Shown: positions 30,647-40,022 of the stretch, in pieces | Layout: each line of letters starts with the position of its first letter | Position numbering within the stretch: the first letter of the stretch is position 1 | Assembly: GCF_019749295.1 (NCBI RefSeq) | Contig: NZ_JACWFG010000029.1 | Coordinates: 1 to 43,977 of the forward strand | Direction of reading: 5' to 3' | DNA: 43,977 nucleotides | From: Neobacillus niacini | Lineage (GTDB): Bacteria; Bacillota; Bacilli; Bacillales; Cytobacillaceae | The notes under the pieces: model-generated | The model's input: the letters and a program-made list of their open reading frames with translations, nothing else | The model's database searches: none | What the model was told of the DNA's origin: nothing | Position numbers and translations under genes: made by a program

Positions 30647-33600
30647 TTAGGCTTTTTCTTTCAAATTCACTAGTAACTTATGTGCATCGGAAATTAATTT
30701 ATTTTTCAATGAATCTTCCGCCTGTTTATATTTATTCAGGTGCTTTATAAAGTCCTCTAAATGCTTTGCTGCCTGATTGGTTCTATCAAGATTTAAATGA
30801 TGCTGTACCTGATCTAGTTTATTCGTTAACACAGATGGTACTGGACCGCTCCATCCAAGGTTTAAAGAATGTCTAATAGAACCAAGACTAACTGGATAAG
30901 CGATATTTTCTGGATCTAATTTCCCCGCCAGCACAGTTTCTCTGATATCTTCACCCAGGTAGAAACCGACATGCGGCGGCTGATTGTAGGTGGTATTTTG
31001 CCATGCAATACCCGTTCTATATACCGGATCATGCATCAACGTATATAATCTATACTCTGTAGGAATGGTTGTGCTAAAGATTCTTAATTCTGAACTGTCA
31101 GGTGTAGGGTAGATAACTTCTTCACGCCAGTCACCAAGAATATCTGCCTGTAAGGTTGGATTGGCTTTTGTTCCATTATTACTAACAACACCTTCGAAAT
31201 TCCTTATTACCTTTGCCTCATTTGTTCTTTCGTCATACTTTGTAATCGATGTACCATCTAGTAATTCGTGAAGCAAGTCTCCATCCCAATAGGTAACAAA
31301 GTTAACAGGCAGACCTAAATCTCTAGAACTAGCAGCTTCAACATGGCCTTGGACATTGTAGACGCCGCCGCCTGTTTCCACAGTATTTCCGCCGGTTCCC
31401 CAGAACTCATAACCTGGGCTTGAGGTAATGTTGGCAGCTACACCGCGCCCTGTATCCTTGTAGGCATAGTACGCTTGGATGGTTTCTCCTGTGGCCCCAT
31501 CATGGTACTCTAATGACGCAACTTCTGGCTCTTCATGTACTCCAAAAATATGCAAGCCTTCTCGATTTGGATCAAATGCGCCTACATGAAGTGCATCTCC
31601 ATGTGACCCTTTCACCCGTCCCATATTTCCATCCATTGCATAGAGAATTGTACCATCATGATCAAGAGTCAACGAACCCGCCACTATTTCGTCGAAACCA
31701 TCATTGTCGAGGTCACCAACAGCAAGATTATGATTCCCTAAGCTCTTCCCTCTGCCTGCTTCATCTGAATCAAACGTCCATACTTCTTGAAGCTTCCCAT
31801 CTACCAAACTATAGGCTGCAAAAGCAGTTCTTTCATAGTATCCTCTGCCATAAATGGCACTTGGGGTAGTGCCGTCTAAATAAGCTAGTCCGGATAGGAA
31901 TCGATCAGAACGGTTATAAAAATTATCTCCCCATGAAGCACCTTGATCTCCTGGTACCTTTTCAACTGGAAACGCAAAGTCAATCGTATCAATTACTTCT
32001 CCTGTTTCACCATTGAAAACAGAGATATATTCAGGTCCGCCGACAACATGACCTCCTTCATTGATCCATTTCCCATTATCTTCTTCGTTACCGATGACAC
32101 TAATTACCTTGCTGCTATCGTAAACGCCATTTGTTGCTCCATATACGGTTGTAGCATCTGCAGTTTTAATAAGGAAATCAGATTTTCCGTTTCCATCCAT
32201 ATCCCCGACAACAAATTGATGATATTGCGGACCAGATGTTAGGTTCATCCCCATATTCATACGCCATAATAGTGTCCCATCTAATTTATATGCGTCGAAT
32301 ATGGTTGGACCTGTTATAACATCCTCTAAGGCCGTCATTGCGTTAGAGGGACGCCAAAGTATAATAACTTCGTACTCACCGTCACCGTCTAAGTCTCCTA
32401 CACTTGCATCATTGGCACTGTATGTGTAATCTCCAGTTGCAGTTGTTCCACCCTCAGGTTTTTGCAATGGAATGGAAAGATAATCTGCTGCTGCAGCCTT
32501 TTCTTCATTCTTTTCAGTTGAAGCACCTTTAACAAGTGTTTCTACAGTGTATTTATCTTCAGGAACACCCGCTGTATCAACAAAGTTTGTTACATTTAAT
32601 GGCTCCGTATTTAATTTTTCACCATTTCGATATAGATTGAAGGTTACATCTTTATCATATTCATCTGCAAGCAATCGCCAGCTGATGAATATGCCATCCT
32701 CTGATTTAAGTGCGACTACTCCCCGGTCAAGCCATTCTGCTTGCTGAGGCTTATCAACAGGGGCGAGACGATTGTAGACATAGATGGTTACATCTCTGTT
32801 AAATTCGTTGTTCACATCTTCAGTTTCAGCAAGAGTCCCCGTAAATTCGTATACACCTGCCTTATTAGGGTTCCACTTTTCCCCTGCTTCCGTCCACTTA
32901 CTGACAGGTACATCTACTTTACTTCCATCTGCTAGTGTTGCTTTTACTGTTTCTGGTAAACCAATTGAATCCACGTTCTCTTTTGTTTCACCCACATACA
33001 CTCTATGGTATGGCTGTTTATCTAGCCTTATTAGAGTGTTATCAGAAACCGGTACATTGTAGACACCAAAGTTATCAAGGTATGTACTCCATGTGAGGTT
33101 ATTTCCAGATGTACGTACACCAACTAGCTTAACAGCCTCGAAAGAGCCGTCGAAAGCTACACCTTCTAAGGAAGATGTATATTCAGTCGTTGTATTCTCT
33201 TGATTTGTAAGACTTAGCTTTACTTCGTTGTTAAGAAGATCGAAATTGACCTTTACATGATACCAAGCTTCAGGATTTTCAATGCTTGTAGCAAGTGGAG
33301 CCTGATTGCCTGCATAATAGGATAATGGAGCATTATTCGTATTGTTCAATGTGAAGACAGTGTTCCCTGTGCTGTCATAGAACCTTAAATCTCCTGCGTT
33401 TTCCTGAGGTCTTTCTCCCTTATCATTCACGTCACCAGGGTACCAATCAAATTCAAATAGCACTTGTGCCCCTTTTACAGGTGAGCCAAACTCTTTTGCT
33501 GCAACACGGCCGCCTGATTTGTCAATAACACTGAAGTCCAGCTTAGGAGTTATGTTCCCGCCAATATCTGCTTTATTAATTGATACCGTTGCACCACCAG

Positions 33601-33781
33601 AAGTATTGAATCCCCAATTTTCAGGGACTACCTCTTCTGTATCACCAAAATCACTAAAATATAAAGATTCATAACTTGGATTGCTTACCTCTTCACCAAA
33701 TGCCGATGGCAGACAAGTAAATAAGAGGATGGATGCAGTAAGGACAGATAAATACCTTCTAGTTTTTTTGCTTTTTCTCAA
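30647..33781 (-). CDS. Secreted rhamnogalacturonan lyase (polysaccharide lyase family 11)
   Basis: 1044 residues. A signal peptide (basic MRKSKKTRR, then a hydrophobic core, ending near SAFG-EE at 30) implies secretion. Next come a beta-sandwich resembling a carbohydrate-binding module (about 35-245), a bacterial Ig-like domain (about 250-335, ending TIYVYNR), and the PL11 catalytic beta-propeller with calcium-binding repeats (GDLDGDGEYE, GDMDGNGKSD, GDLDNDGFDE). The last 60 residues are helical and lysine-rich, possibly for wall retention. B. subtilis YesW lacks the N-terminal additions. The enzyme cuts the rhamnose-galacturonate backbone of pectin by beta-elimination. The start is TTG, about 12 bases after AAGGAG. 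Confidence 0.92.
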   Translation of the reverse strand: MRKSKKTRRYLSVLTASILLFTCLPSAFGEEVSNPSYESLYFSDFGDTEEVVPENWGFNTSGGATVSINKADIGGNITPKLDFSVIDKSGGRVAAKEFGSPVKGAQVLFEFDWYPGDVNDKGERPQENAGDLRFYDSTGNTVFTLNNTNNAPLSYYAGNQAPLATSIENPEAWYHVKVNFDLLNNEVKLSLTNQENTTTEYTSSLEGVAFDGSFEAVKLVGVRTSGNNLTWSTYLDNFGVYNVPVSDNTLIRLDKQPYHRVYVGETKENVDSIGLPETVKATLADGSKVDVPVSKWTEAGEKWNPNKAGVYEFTGTLAETEDVNNEFNRDVTIYVYNRLAPVDKPQQAEWLDRGVVALKSEDGIFISWRLLADEYDKDVTFNLYRNGEKLNTEPLNVTNFVDTAGVPEDKYTVETLVKGASTEKNEEKAAAADYLSIPLQKPEGGTTATGDYTYSANDASVGDLDGDGEYEVIILWRPSNAMTALEDVITGPTIFDAYKLDGTLLWRMNMGMNLTSGPQYHQFVVGDMDGNGKSDFLIKTADATTVYGATNGVYDSSKVISVIGNEEDNGKWINEGGHVVGGPEYISVFNGETGEVIDTIDFAFPVEKVPGDQGASWGDNFYNRSDRFLSGLAYLDGTTPSAIYGRGYYERTAFAAYSLVDGKLQEVWTFDSDEAGRGKSLGNHNLAVGDLDNDGFDEIVAGSLTLDHDGTILYAMDGNMGRVKGSHGDALHVGAFDPNREGLHIFGVHEEPEVASLEYHDGATGETIQAYYAYKDTGRGVAANITSSPGYEFWGTGGNTVETGGGVYNVQGHVEAASSRDLGLPVNFVTYWDGDLLHELLDGTSITKYDERTNEAKVIRNFEGVVSNNGTKANPTLQADILGDWREEVIYPTPDSSELRIFSTTIPTEYRLYTLMHDPVYRTGIAWQNTTYNQPPHVGFYLGEDIRETVLAGKLDPENIAYPVSLGSIRHSLNLGWSGPVPSVLTNKLDQVQHHLNLDRTNQAAKHLEDFIKHLNKYKQAEDSLKNKLISDAHKLLVNLKEKA

Positions 33782-33924
33782 CTTTTATTAACACTCCTTC
33801 AGTTGTATTGGCCTAGGAATGGTGGTTTTCATGGTGAAGATCTCCCTTGGGAAAAGACTTTATGAATCCTTTTTCAATTTTAGAAATTAAGCTCCTTGTT
33901 CATATCCCCCTTTCACCATGACTA

Positions 33925-33953
33925 TTGATAGCGATTACATAGTTAGCTATCAA
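33925..33953 (-). promoter_or_regulatory. Candidate promoter of the rhamnogalacturonan lyase gene
   Basis: TTGATA (33948-33953), 17-bp spacer, TATCAA (33925-33930) on the minus strand. The two hexamers lie within an inverted repeat TTGATAGC / GCTATCAA. The leader to the start codon is about 135 bases. The rest of the 396-bp gap (33782-34177) holds an ATAGAC-N21-GTCTAT inverted repeat at 33984-34016 and the glmS terminator. Confidence 0.55.
33926..33939. promoter_or_regulatory. Candidate cre (CcpA) site
   Basis: TGATAGCGATTACA matches the cre consensus TGWAANCGNTNWCA with one mismatch and overlaps the -10 of the lyase promoter, a placement that would give carbon catabolite repression. Confidence 0.6.
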
Positions 33954-34118
33954 AAATGTTGTATAGGATCCAAACAGTCCTGCATAGACTAACACCTTAC
34001 AGAAGATTCTGTCTATTGCACTTTTTTGTATCCAACTTTAGTCCTTTTTCTTGTTTTTTCACATAGTTCTTTAGAAGGCGTAATACTTTTTTTCCTCATT
34101 TCTCCATTTTTGTTCAAA

Positions 34119-34153
34119 CAAAAAAAGACTCAATCCTAAACTTGGATTGAGCC
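34119..34153 (-). terminator. Intrinsic terminator of glmS
   Basis: Minus-strand stem GGCTCAATCC / GGATTGAGTC followed by seven T. Confidence 0.92.
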
Positions 34154-34177
34154 TGAATGCTTTTTATTCTTCTCGCC

Positions 34178-35980
34178 TTACTCAACTGTAACTGATTTTG
34201 CAAGGTTACGCGGTTTGTCGACGTCACAGTCACGGTGCAGTGCAGCGTAGTAGGAAAGAATTTGTAAAGGTACTACAGAGATAAGTGGTGTTAATAAATC
34301 ATGTACTTCTGGGATAACGAAGCTGTCTTCGTCCATGTTTAGACCCTTCATTGAAATAATACAAGGGTTTGCTCCGCGGGCAACAACTTCCTTTACGTTC
34401 CCGCGAATGCTTAAGTTTACATTTTCTTGAGTTGCAAGCGCAATAACCGGTGTACCTTCTTCAATTAAAGCAATCGTACCGTGCTTTAACTCTCCACCAG
34501 CAAAGCCTTCTGCTTGAATATAGGAAATTTCTTTTAACTTTAATGCGCCTTCTAGCCCAACATAGTAATCAATTCCACGGCCGATGAAGAAAGCATTACG
34601 AGTTACAGATAAAAACTCTCTTGAAATATGCTCAATTAGCTCTTTTGAGTCACAAAGAACTTCCATCGCATTAGCAACTAGACCAAGTTCATGGATAAGA
34701 TCAAATCCTGGATCAAGATTTCGGCTCTTTGCAGTTACCTCCGCTAAGATCACCAAAACAGCTAATTGTGCTGTATATGCCTTTGTAGATGCAACAGCAA
34801 TCTCAGGACCAGCATGAAGCAATAAAGTATGATCTGCTTCACGGGAAAGAGTTGAACCAGGAACATTTGTAATCGTTAATGCTTGATAACCCATTTCCTT
34901 TATATTAACAAGAACCGCACGACTATCCGCTGTCTCACCACTCTGTGATATAAAGACGAACAATGGTTTCTCAGACAGAAGAGGCATATTATAACCAAAC
35001 TCACTAGAAATATGAACTTCGACTGGAATCTTTGCCATTTTTTCAATGAACTGCTTTCCTACAAGACCTGCATGATAAGAAGTTCCAGCAGCAATAATAT
35101 AGATTCGATCAGCGTTGTTCATCGCAGAAATGATTTCAGAGTCGATTGTTAATTGACCTTGTTCATTTTGGTATGCTTGTATGATTTTACGCATAACAGC
35201 TGGCTGCTCATCAATCTCTTTTAACATATAATGAGGATATGTGCCTTTTTCAATGTCGCTTGCATCCAATTCGGCAATGTAGGAAGTACGAGTAATCGTT
35301 TCTCCATCAAGATTTTGAATACTTACTTCGTTCTTTGCCACAATGACGATTTCTTTGTCCATAAGCTCTACGTATTCATCTGTTACTTGAAGCATTGCCA
35401 TCGCATCGCTCGCAACAACATTGAAATCAGCACCTAGACCTACCAATAATGGACTTTTGTTTTTTGCAACAAAAATAGTCTCACTGTTTTGTTCATCTAA
35501 TAAAGCAAGAGCATAGGAACCATGTAAAAGTGAAAGTGTCTTACGGAAAGCTTCTAAAACCTCTAAGCCTTCTTGTACAAACTTCTCAATCAGTTGAACA
35601 ATCACTTCTGTGTCTGTTTCACTTACAAACGTTACATCTGATAAATAGTCCCGCTTTAAAAGATCATAGTTCTCAATAACACCATTATGAACAATAGTAA
35701 AACGTCCTGATGCACTTTGGTGTGGATGGGAATTTGTTCTGCTCGGTACTCCATGAGTAGCCCAGCGTGTATGGCCAATTCCGATATTAGCCATTACGTC
35801 CACATCTACGATTCCGCGTAAGTCAGCAATACGTCCTTTTTCCTTAAAAACATGGACTCCATTTTCGTTCATTACAGCAATACCTGCTGAATCATAACCT
35901 CTATATTCAAGCTTTTCTAAGCCTTTTAATAAAATTTCTTTCGTATCATTACTTCCAATATAACCAACAATTCCACACAT
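34178..35980 (-). CDS. glmS: Glutamine--fructose-6-phosphate aminotransferase
   Basis: 600 residues. It makes glucosamine-6-phosphate from fructose-6-phosphate and glutamine, the first step to UDP-GlcNAc. The start is the ATG at 35980, because the catalytic Cys must be residue 2 (MCGIVGYIG); GGGAGG lies ten bases upstream. The glutaminase domain (1-235, with RGYDSAG and HTRWATHG) is followed by two SIS sugar-isomerase domains (SQSGETADS near 350, STKAYTAQL near 400) and the C-terminal LAKSVTVE. A glmS ribozyme in the leader gives feedback control by the product. glmM lies upstream in a separate unit. Confidence 0.97.
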   Translation of the reverse strand: MCGIVGYIGSNDTKEILLKGLEKLEYRGYDSAGIAVMNENGVHVFKEKGRIADLRGIVDVDVMANIGIGHTRWATHGVPSRTNSHPHQSASGRFTIVHNGVIENYDLLKRDYLSDVTFVSETDTEVIVQLIEKFVQEGLEVLEAFRKTLSLLHGSYALALLDEQNSETIFVAKNKSPLLVGLGADFNVVASDAMAMLQVTDEYVELMDKEIVIVAKNEVSIQNLDGETITRTSYIAELDASDIEKGTYPHYMLKEIDEQPAVMRKIIQAYQNEQGQLTIDSEIISAMNNADRIYIIAAGTSYHAGLVGKQFIEKMAKIPVEVHISSEFGYNMPLLSEKPLFVFISQSGETADSRAVLVNIKEMGYQALTITNVPGSTLSREADHTLLLHAGPEIAVASTKAYTAQLAVLVILAEVTAKSRNLDPGFDLIHELGLVANAMEVLCDSKELIEHISREFLSVTRNAFFIGRGIDYYVGLEGALKLKEISYIQAEGFAGGELKHGTIALIEEGTPVIALATQENVNLSIRGNVKEVVARGANPCIISMKGLNMDEDSFVIPEVHDLLTPLISVVPLQILSYYAALHRDCDVDKPRNLAKSVTVE

Positions 35981-36001
35981 ATTTCTTTTCCTCCCTGATA
36001 T

Positions 36002-36039
36002 AGGGGGCAAGAATGCTTTGGAGGCTCACCTTGCCCCCT
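36002..36039 (-). promoter_or_regulatory. Strong stem-loop just upstream of the glmS ribosome site
   Basis: Perfect 10-bp stem AGGGGGCAAG / CTTGCCCCCT with an 18-base loop, ending six bases before the Shine-Dalgarno GGGAGG. There is no T run, so it is not a terminator. A second stem, GAAGGTAT / ATACCTTC, lies at 36055-36076. Confidence 0.7.
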
Positions 36040-36084
36040 TATCTCTGTTTTTTCGAAGGTATCTGTATATACCTTCTTCTTTTT

Positions 36085-36246
36085 TGTTGCTATGTTTAGT
36101 ATGCGCATTTCCTTCTCTTTGTGCACCAAGTTGCCTCGATGTTTTAAAGAAGAAACAATCGGTTGTGCGTTCAACCGGGAGGTATCCGCCGAACATTCGA
36201 TAAACCTCCTCCTCGTCAACTAACCAGCATGGTTAGTTCAGGCGCT
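36085..36246 (-). ncRNA. glmS ribozyme
   Basis: Minus-strand sequence AAAAGCGCCTGAACTAACC, loop, GGTTAGTTGACGAGG, then GGTTTATCGA and GGCGGATACCTCCCGG reproduces the conserved core. The cleavage site is A|GCGCC, between 36246 and 36245. Glucosamine-6-phosphate is the cofactor for self-cleavage, which exposes a 5'-hydroxyl and marks the mRNA for RNase J. The 3' boundary is approximate. Confidence 0.95.
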
Positions 36247-36318
36247 TTTGAGAATAACTTCCTTTTCACTATCCTCCTTCCAAAATTTACGTTGCTTTAA
36301 AAGAAACAAAGCAAAATA

Positions 36319-36347
36319 ATCATATCTGATGAATTGATATTCGTCAA
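36319..36347 (-). promoter_or_regulatory. Sigma-A promoter of glmS
   Basis: TTGACG (36342-36347), 17-bp spacer, TATGAT (36319-36324) on the minus strand; transcription would begin about 65 bases before the ribozyme cleavage site. Confidence 0.82.
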
Positions 36348-36385
36348 CTAAATAATAAAAGGAAGAATTAGTAAATCCTGCCTTT

Positions 36386-36433
36386 TATATAATAAAATAT
36401 GCATAGGGTCTCATTAGAGTTCCCTATGCATAT
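36386..36433 (-). terminator. Intrinsic terminator of the cdaA-cdaR-glmM unit
   Basis: A 12-bp stem, ATATGCATAGGG / CCCTATGCATAT (36397-36433), followed by TTTATTATAT on the minus strand. Confidence 0.82.
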
Positions 36434-36448
36434 AGAATACACTTTAAC

Positions 36449-37798
36449 CTATTCTTTTAATTCCATTTCAGCCTTCACTACACTTACTATACGTTCTACA
36501 TACGTTTCGCATAATTCTTCTGTAGGGGCTTCTGCCATTACCCGTACAAGTGGTTCTGTTCCAGATGGACGAACGAGAATACGGCCATTTCCATTCATTT
36601 CTGCTTCTACCTGCTCGATAATAGCTTTTACCTTCTCATTATCTGTCACATGATGCTTGTCTGTTACTCGAACATTTACGAGCTTCTGAGGAAACTTTTT
36701 CATATCTGCTGCTAATTCAGATAATTTTTTCTGAGTTGCTTTCATAATATTTACTAATTGTAATCCAGTTAATAATCCGTCTCCGGTTGTATTATAGTCT
36801 AAGAAAATAATGTGTCCAGATTGCTCACCGCCGAGATTGAACCCGTTTTTCTTCATTTCTTCCACAACATAACGGTCTCCCACTGCTGTTGGTACACTTT
36901 GAATTCCATAGCCTTCTAGGCCTTTATAAAAACCAAGATTACTCATTACGGTTGATACAATCGTACTGTGTTTTAGACGACCCTGTTCCTTCATGTACTT
37001 TCCGCAAATAAACATAATTTGGTCACCATCGACGATATTACCTTTTTCATCAATTGCAATTAATCGATCCCCATCACCGTCAAAAGATAGTCCTACGTCT
37101 GCACCCTTATCCTTAACCATTGCTGCTAAGGCTTCCGGATGTGTAGAACCCACTCCAGCGTTAATATTGATGCCATTAGGTGAAGCACCCATAACAGAAA
37201 TGTCTGCATCTAAATCCGCAAAAAGGTGTGTGGCAAGAGAAGATGTAGCTCCATGAGCACAATCTAAGGCAATATGTATACCTGAAAATTCCTCATCTAC
37301 AGTATTTTTCAAGTATTGAAGATACTTTTGACCGCCTTCAAAATAATCCATGACTTGGCCTAAATTGGCTCCAACCGGTCGTGGTAATTGATCCTCTGCC
37401 ATATCGATTAATTCTTCAATCTCAAGTTCCTGTTCATCAGATAACTTAAATCCATCAGGACCAAAGAACTTAATTCCATTATCAGCAACCGGATTGTGTG
37501 AAGCAGAAATCATTACACCTGCTTCCGCTCCTAATGCCTTTGTTAAATAAGATACTCCAGGAGTTGAGATCACGCCTAGACGCATTACCTCTGCACCAAT
37601 TGAAAGTAACCCAGCTACAAGTGCACCTTCTAACATATGGCCTGAAACCCGTGTATCACGACCGATTAGCACTTTGGGTCTATCTTTATCCTTCGTTAAT
37701 ACAAAACCCCCGAAACGTCCTAATTTAAAAGCTAATTCAGGTGTTAATTCACTATTTGCAACGCCGCGGACGCCATCGGTACCAAAATATTTTCCCAT
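36449..37798 (-). CDS. glmM: Phosphoglucosamine mutase
   Basis: 449 residues, matching B. subtilis GlmM closely from MGKYFGTDGVRG. It converts glucosamine-6-phosphate to glucosamine-1-phosphate. The phosphoserine loop is ISASHNPVADNG (about 100), the metal loop FDGDGDRLIA (about 240), the sugar loop GGEQSGH (about 325), and the phosphate-binding RPSGTEPLVRV near 415. I use the ATG at 37798; a TTG two codons upstream has better spacing from GGAG and is an alternative. CdaR and GlmM contact and modulate CdaA in relatives, which fits their joint operon. Confidence 0.97.
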   Translation of the reverse strand: MGKYFGTDGVRGVANSELTPELAFKLGRFGGFVLTKDKDRPKVLIGRDTRVSGHMLEGALVAGLLSIGAEVMRLGVISTPGVSYLTKALGAEAGVMISASHNPVADNGIKFFGPDGFKLSDEQELEIEELIDMAEDQLPRPVGANLGQVMDYFEGGQKYLQYLKNTVDEEFSGIHIALDCAHGATSSLATHLFADLDADISVMGASPNGININAGVGSTHPEALAAMVKDKGADVGLSFDGDGDRLIAIDEKGNIVDGDQIMFICGKYMKEQGRLKHSTIVSTVMSNLGFYKGLEGYGIQSVPTAVGDRYVVEEMKKNGFNLGGEQSGHIIFLDYNTTGDGLLTGLQLVNIMKATQKKLSELAADMKKFPQKLVNVRVTDKHHVTDNEKVKAIIEQVEAEMNGNGRILVRPSGTEPLVRVMAEAPTEELCETYVERIVSVVKAEMELKE

Positions 37799-37835
37799 TA
37801 TCAAAATCGCTCCTTATCATGTATACTGCTGTGTA

Positions 37836-39062
37836 TTATGCATTTTCTTCCGTTATTGTAATTTTTGCAGATGATTTATCAGGTCTCCAATTAACATTAG
37901 GAGGACCATCCACTTGTATCGTAACATCATGGTCACCCTCTGGAAGTCCAGTTAGATCAACGAATATATTGAAATCATCTGGACCCAGCTCAGTTATTGC
38001 AGATCCTGACCCAAAAACTAATAAGTTTACTAATGAATTAGCAGGATCATTGATAACTGCCTCAAATTCCTCGGGCAGCCCCTTTATAGTAATTGGTATC
38101 CCAGATACGGTTTTCTCAGTCTTTGTTACAACCACCTTAACCTCTACCAGTTCAGGGGTAACTTTTGTTATTCCGTTAGAGATAATCACCGGTAATGAAA
38201 GGGTTGTATTTTCAGTAATTTTACTAACGTCAACTTCAACACGAACATTGTCTGTTTCTTTTAAAGTATCCTCATCTCCGGAAATTACAGCTTCCTCAAC
38301 ATTTAATTCAATGGATTGAATCGTCAGTCCTTCTGGAGGGGCACCTTTTTCAATGATATTAATTGGAACTGTTTTCGTGTTGCTTCTGATTGGAATAGTA
38401 ACCTCAACGGTTTCAGGCTCTACCACTACATCAAGTTTATTTAATTCTTTATCAAGGACCTGTACATGCGCCTCTTTGGTTACAGTACTATCAAGGAGAT
38501 CTCCGCCTTCAAGCGCAGCTTTTACATATGTAATCCGATCGACCACATCTTTTGCCCCTGTGATTTTCACCTTATTTGGCTTAACGGCAGGTTGTCCCGC
38601 TGAATAGCCCTCTTTAATTAGATCATTATCAAATTCAGCCTCCACCGTAAACTCAGTTGTTACTTTTTCTTGAACAGCTACGGTAATAGAACCTGGTTTA
38701 ATAGTTGCTTTTAACTTATCGGATAATCCACTTACTTCAAACGTAACCTTTTGATTTCCAATTTCAGCATTGGTTATATCTACAAATACCTCAAAGTTTT
38801 TTAATGCCTTTGCCGACTGAACATGGGGCATTGGGCCTTCAAGGGTTACTTCAACCATATCCGGTATCCCTGAGACTACAAGGTTTTCTGTATCATAATA
38901 GGCCTTTACTGGAATATCTGCTATCGTTTCTGTAGTATTTTCCCCTGGTACATTAATTTCGTTTGTCTTGCCCCCGGAATTCGGGACGACAGAATAAAGA
39001 AGGATAGCCAGTAGTATGGCTAGTATTTTAATAAACCAGGGATTATCCATCAGTTTATCCAT
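37836..39062 (-). CDS. cdaR: CdaR, YbbR-domain regulator of the diadenylate cyclase
   Basis: 408 residues. One N-terminal membrane helix (about 10-25) anchors a long extracytoplasmic part made of four YbbR repeats, each with a VxxTIPIxV- or VEVTLEGP-like strand pattern. CdaR binds CdaA and adjusts c-di-AMP synthesis. The gene starts inside the end of cdaA (8-base overlap), with GGAGG upstream of its ATG, and runs into glmM after 37 bases. Confidence 0.95.
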   Translation of the reverse strand: MDKLMDNPWFIKILAILLAILLYSVVPNSGGKTNEINVPGENTTETIADIPVKAYYDTENLVVSGIPDMVEVTLEGPMPHVQSAKALKNFEVFVDITNAEIGNQKVTFEVSGLSDKLKATIKPGSITVAVQEKVTTEFTVEAEFDNDLIKEGYSAGQPAVKPNKVKITGAKDVVDRITYVKAALEGGDLLDSTVTKEAHVQVLDKELNKLDVVVEPETVEVTIPIRSNTKTVPINIIEKGAPPEGLTIQSIELNVEEAVISGDEDTLKETDNVRVEVDVSKITENTTLSLPVIISNGITKVTPELVEVKVVVTKTEKTVSGIPITIKGLPEEFEAVINDPANSLVNLLVFGSGSAITELGPDDFNIFVDLTGLPEGDHDVTIQVDGPPNVNWRPDKSSAKITITEENA

Positions 39063-39888
39063 TATTCTTTCCCCTCCAGTTCCAACGAGCTGAAGAAGCC
39101 GGTTTTACTTTCGTGCTGGTAACGATTAAGTCATGAGAGATTAACTCTTTAAATCCATCTAATGTTAAATTTCGATGCAGCTCTCCATTTTTTGTTAGAG
39201 AGATATTTCCGGTTTCTTCTGAAACAACAACGGTAATGCTGTCGGTTACCTCACTTATTCCTAAAGCGGCTCGGTGTCTTGTACCCAGTTCCTTTGAGAT
39301 AAATGGACTTTCGGATAAGGGAAGATAACAAGCTGCTGCTGCTATGTTATTTTTTTGGATAATAACAGCCCCATCATGGAGCGGTGTATTTGGAATAAAA
39401 ATATTTATGAGTAATTCGGAAGATATCTTTGCGTCAAGTGGAATACCTGTTTCAATGTAATCACTCATCCCAGTTTCCCTTTCAATGGAAATCAAGGCAC
39501 CAATCCGACGTTTAGCCATATAGTCCGTAGCCTTTATAATGGCATCCACCATTTTCTCTTGTTCCTCATCATCCGGTCCATTGCTTCTTGAAAAGAAGCG
39601 TCCCCTCCCCAGCTGCTCCAGGGCTCTCCGAAGCTCGGGCTGAAAGATAATGATCACAGCTAGAAATCCCCAATCAATGGCTTGCTGAGTTAACCAGCTA
39701 AGCGTATTTAAACCAAAAAACTCACTTACAACTCTTATTAGGAGAATCACTACAATTCCTTTTAGTAATTGTACAGCCTTGGTTCCTTTAATTAGGTTTA
39801 ATAGCTTATAAATGACCCATGATACAAGGAGAATATCAACAATACTAGCTAAGTATTTCCATATTGTAAAATCTTCAAAAAACGGCAT
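39055..39888 (-). CDS. cdaA: Membrane diadenylate cyclase CdaA
   Basis: 277 residues. Three N-terminal membrane helices (about 10-85) are followed by a DisA_N/DAC domain with the catalytic DGA (172-174) and RHR (204-206) motifs. It makes c-di-AMP from ATP; this nucleotide controls potassium and osmolyte transport and is essential in Bacilli. GGAGG precedes the ATG. It heads the cdaA-cdaR-glmM operon, the arrangement found throughout Firmicutes. Confidence 0.97.
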   Translation of the reverse strand: MPFFEDFTIWKYLASIVDILLVSWVIYKLLNLIKGTKAVQLLKGIVVILLIRVVSEFFGLNTLSWLTQQAIDWGFLAVIIIFQPELRRALEQLGRGRFFSRSNGPDDEEQEKMVDAIIKATDYMAKRRIGALISIERETGMSDYIETGIPLDAKISSELLINIFIPNTPLHDGAVIIQKNNIAAAACYLPLSESPFISKELGTRHRAALGISEVTDSITVVVSEETGNISLTKNGELHRNLTLDGFKELISHDLIVTSTKVKPASSARWNWRGKNNG

Positions 39889-39928
39889 TGTTTTTCCTCC
39901 GTAAATTTGTCTAACTTATAACCAATAT

Positions 39929-39937
39929 ATTATAACA
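39929..39937 (-). promoter_or_regulatory. Extended -10 promoter candidate for cdaA
   Basis: TGTTATAAT on the minus strand, an extended -10 about 40 bases before the cdaA start codon. No good -35 is visible. Confidence 0.5.
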
Positions 39938-39982
39938 TAAATATAACTTGTACCTATTATTTGTCATTTAAATACTTATCAT

Positions 39983-40012
39983 TAAAAAAGAAAAATCACT
40001 CACTAAGAGTGA
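39983..40012 (-). terminator. Intrinsic terminator of sigW-rsiW
   Basis: Minus-strand stem TCACTC / GAGTGA followed by a T-rich tail, ten bases after the rsiW stop. Confidence 0.75.
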
Positions 40013-40022
40013 CTTCTTTCCA

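Noticed and set aside
35926..36219. A 97-codon open frame on the minus strand upstream of glmS
   Set aside because: It runs through the glmS ribozyme and two stem-loops and overlaps the glmS start; the sequence is explained by RNA structure.
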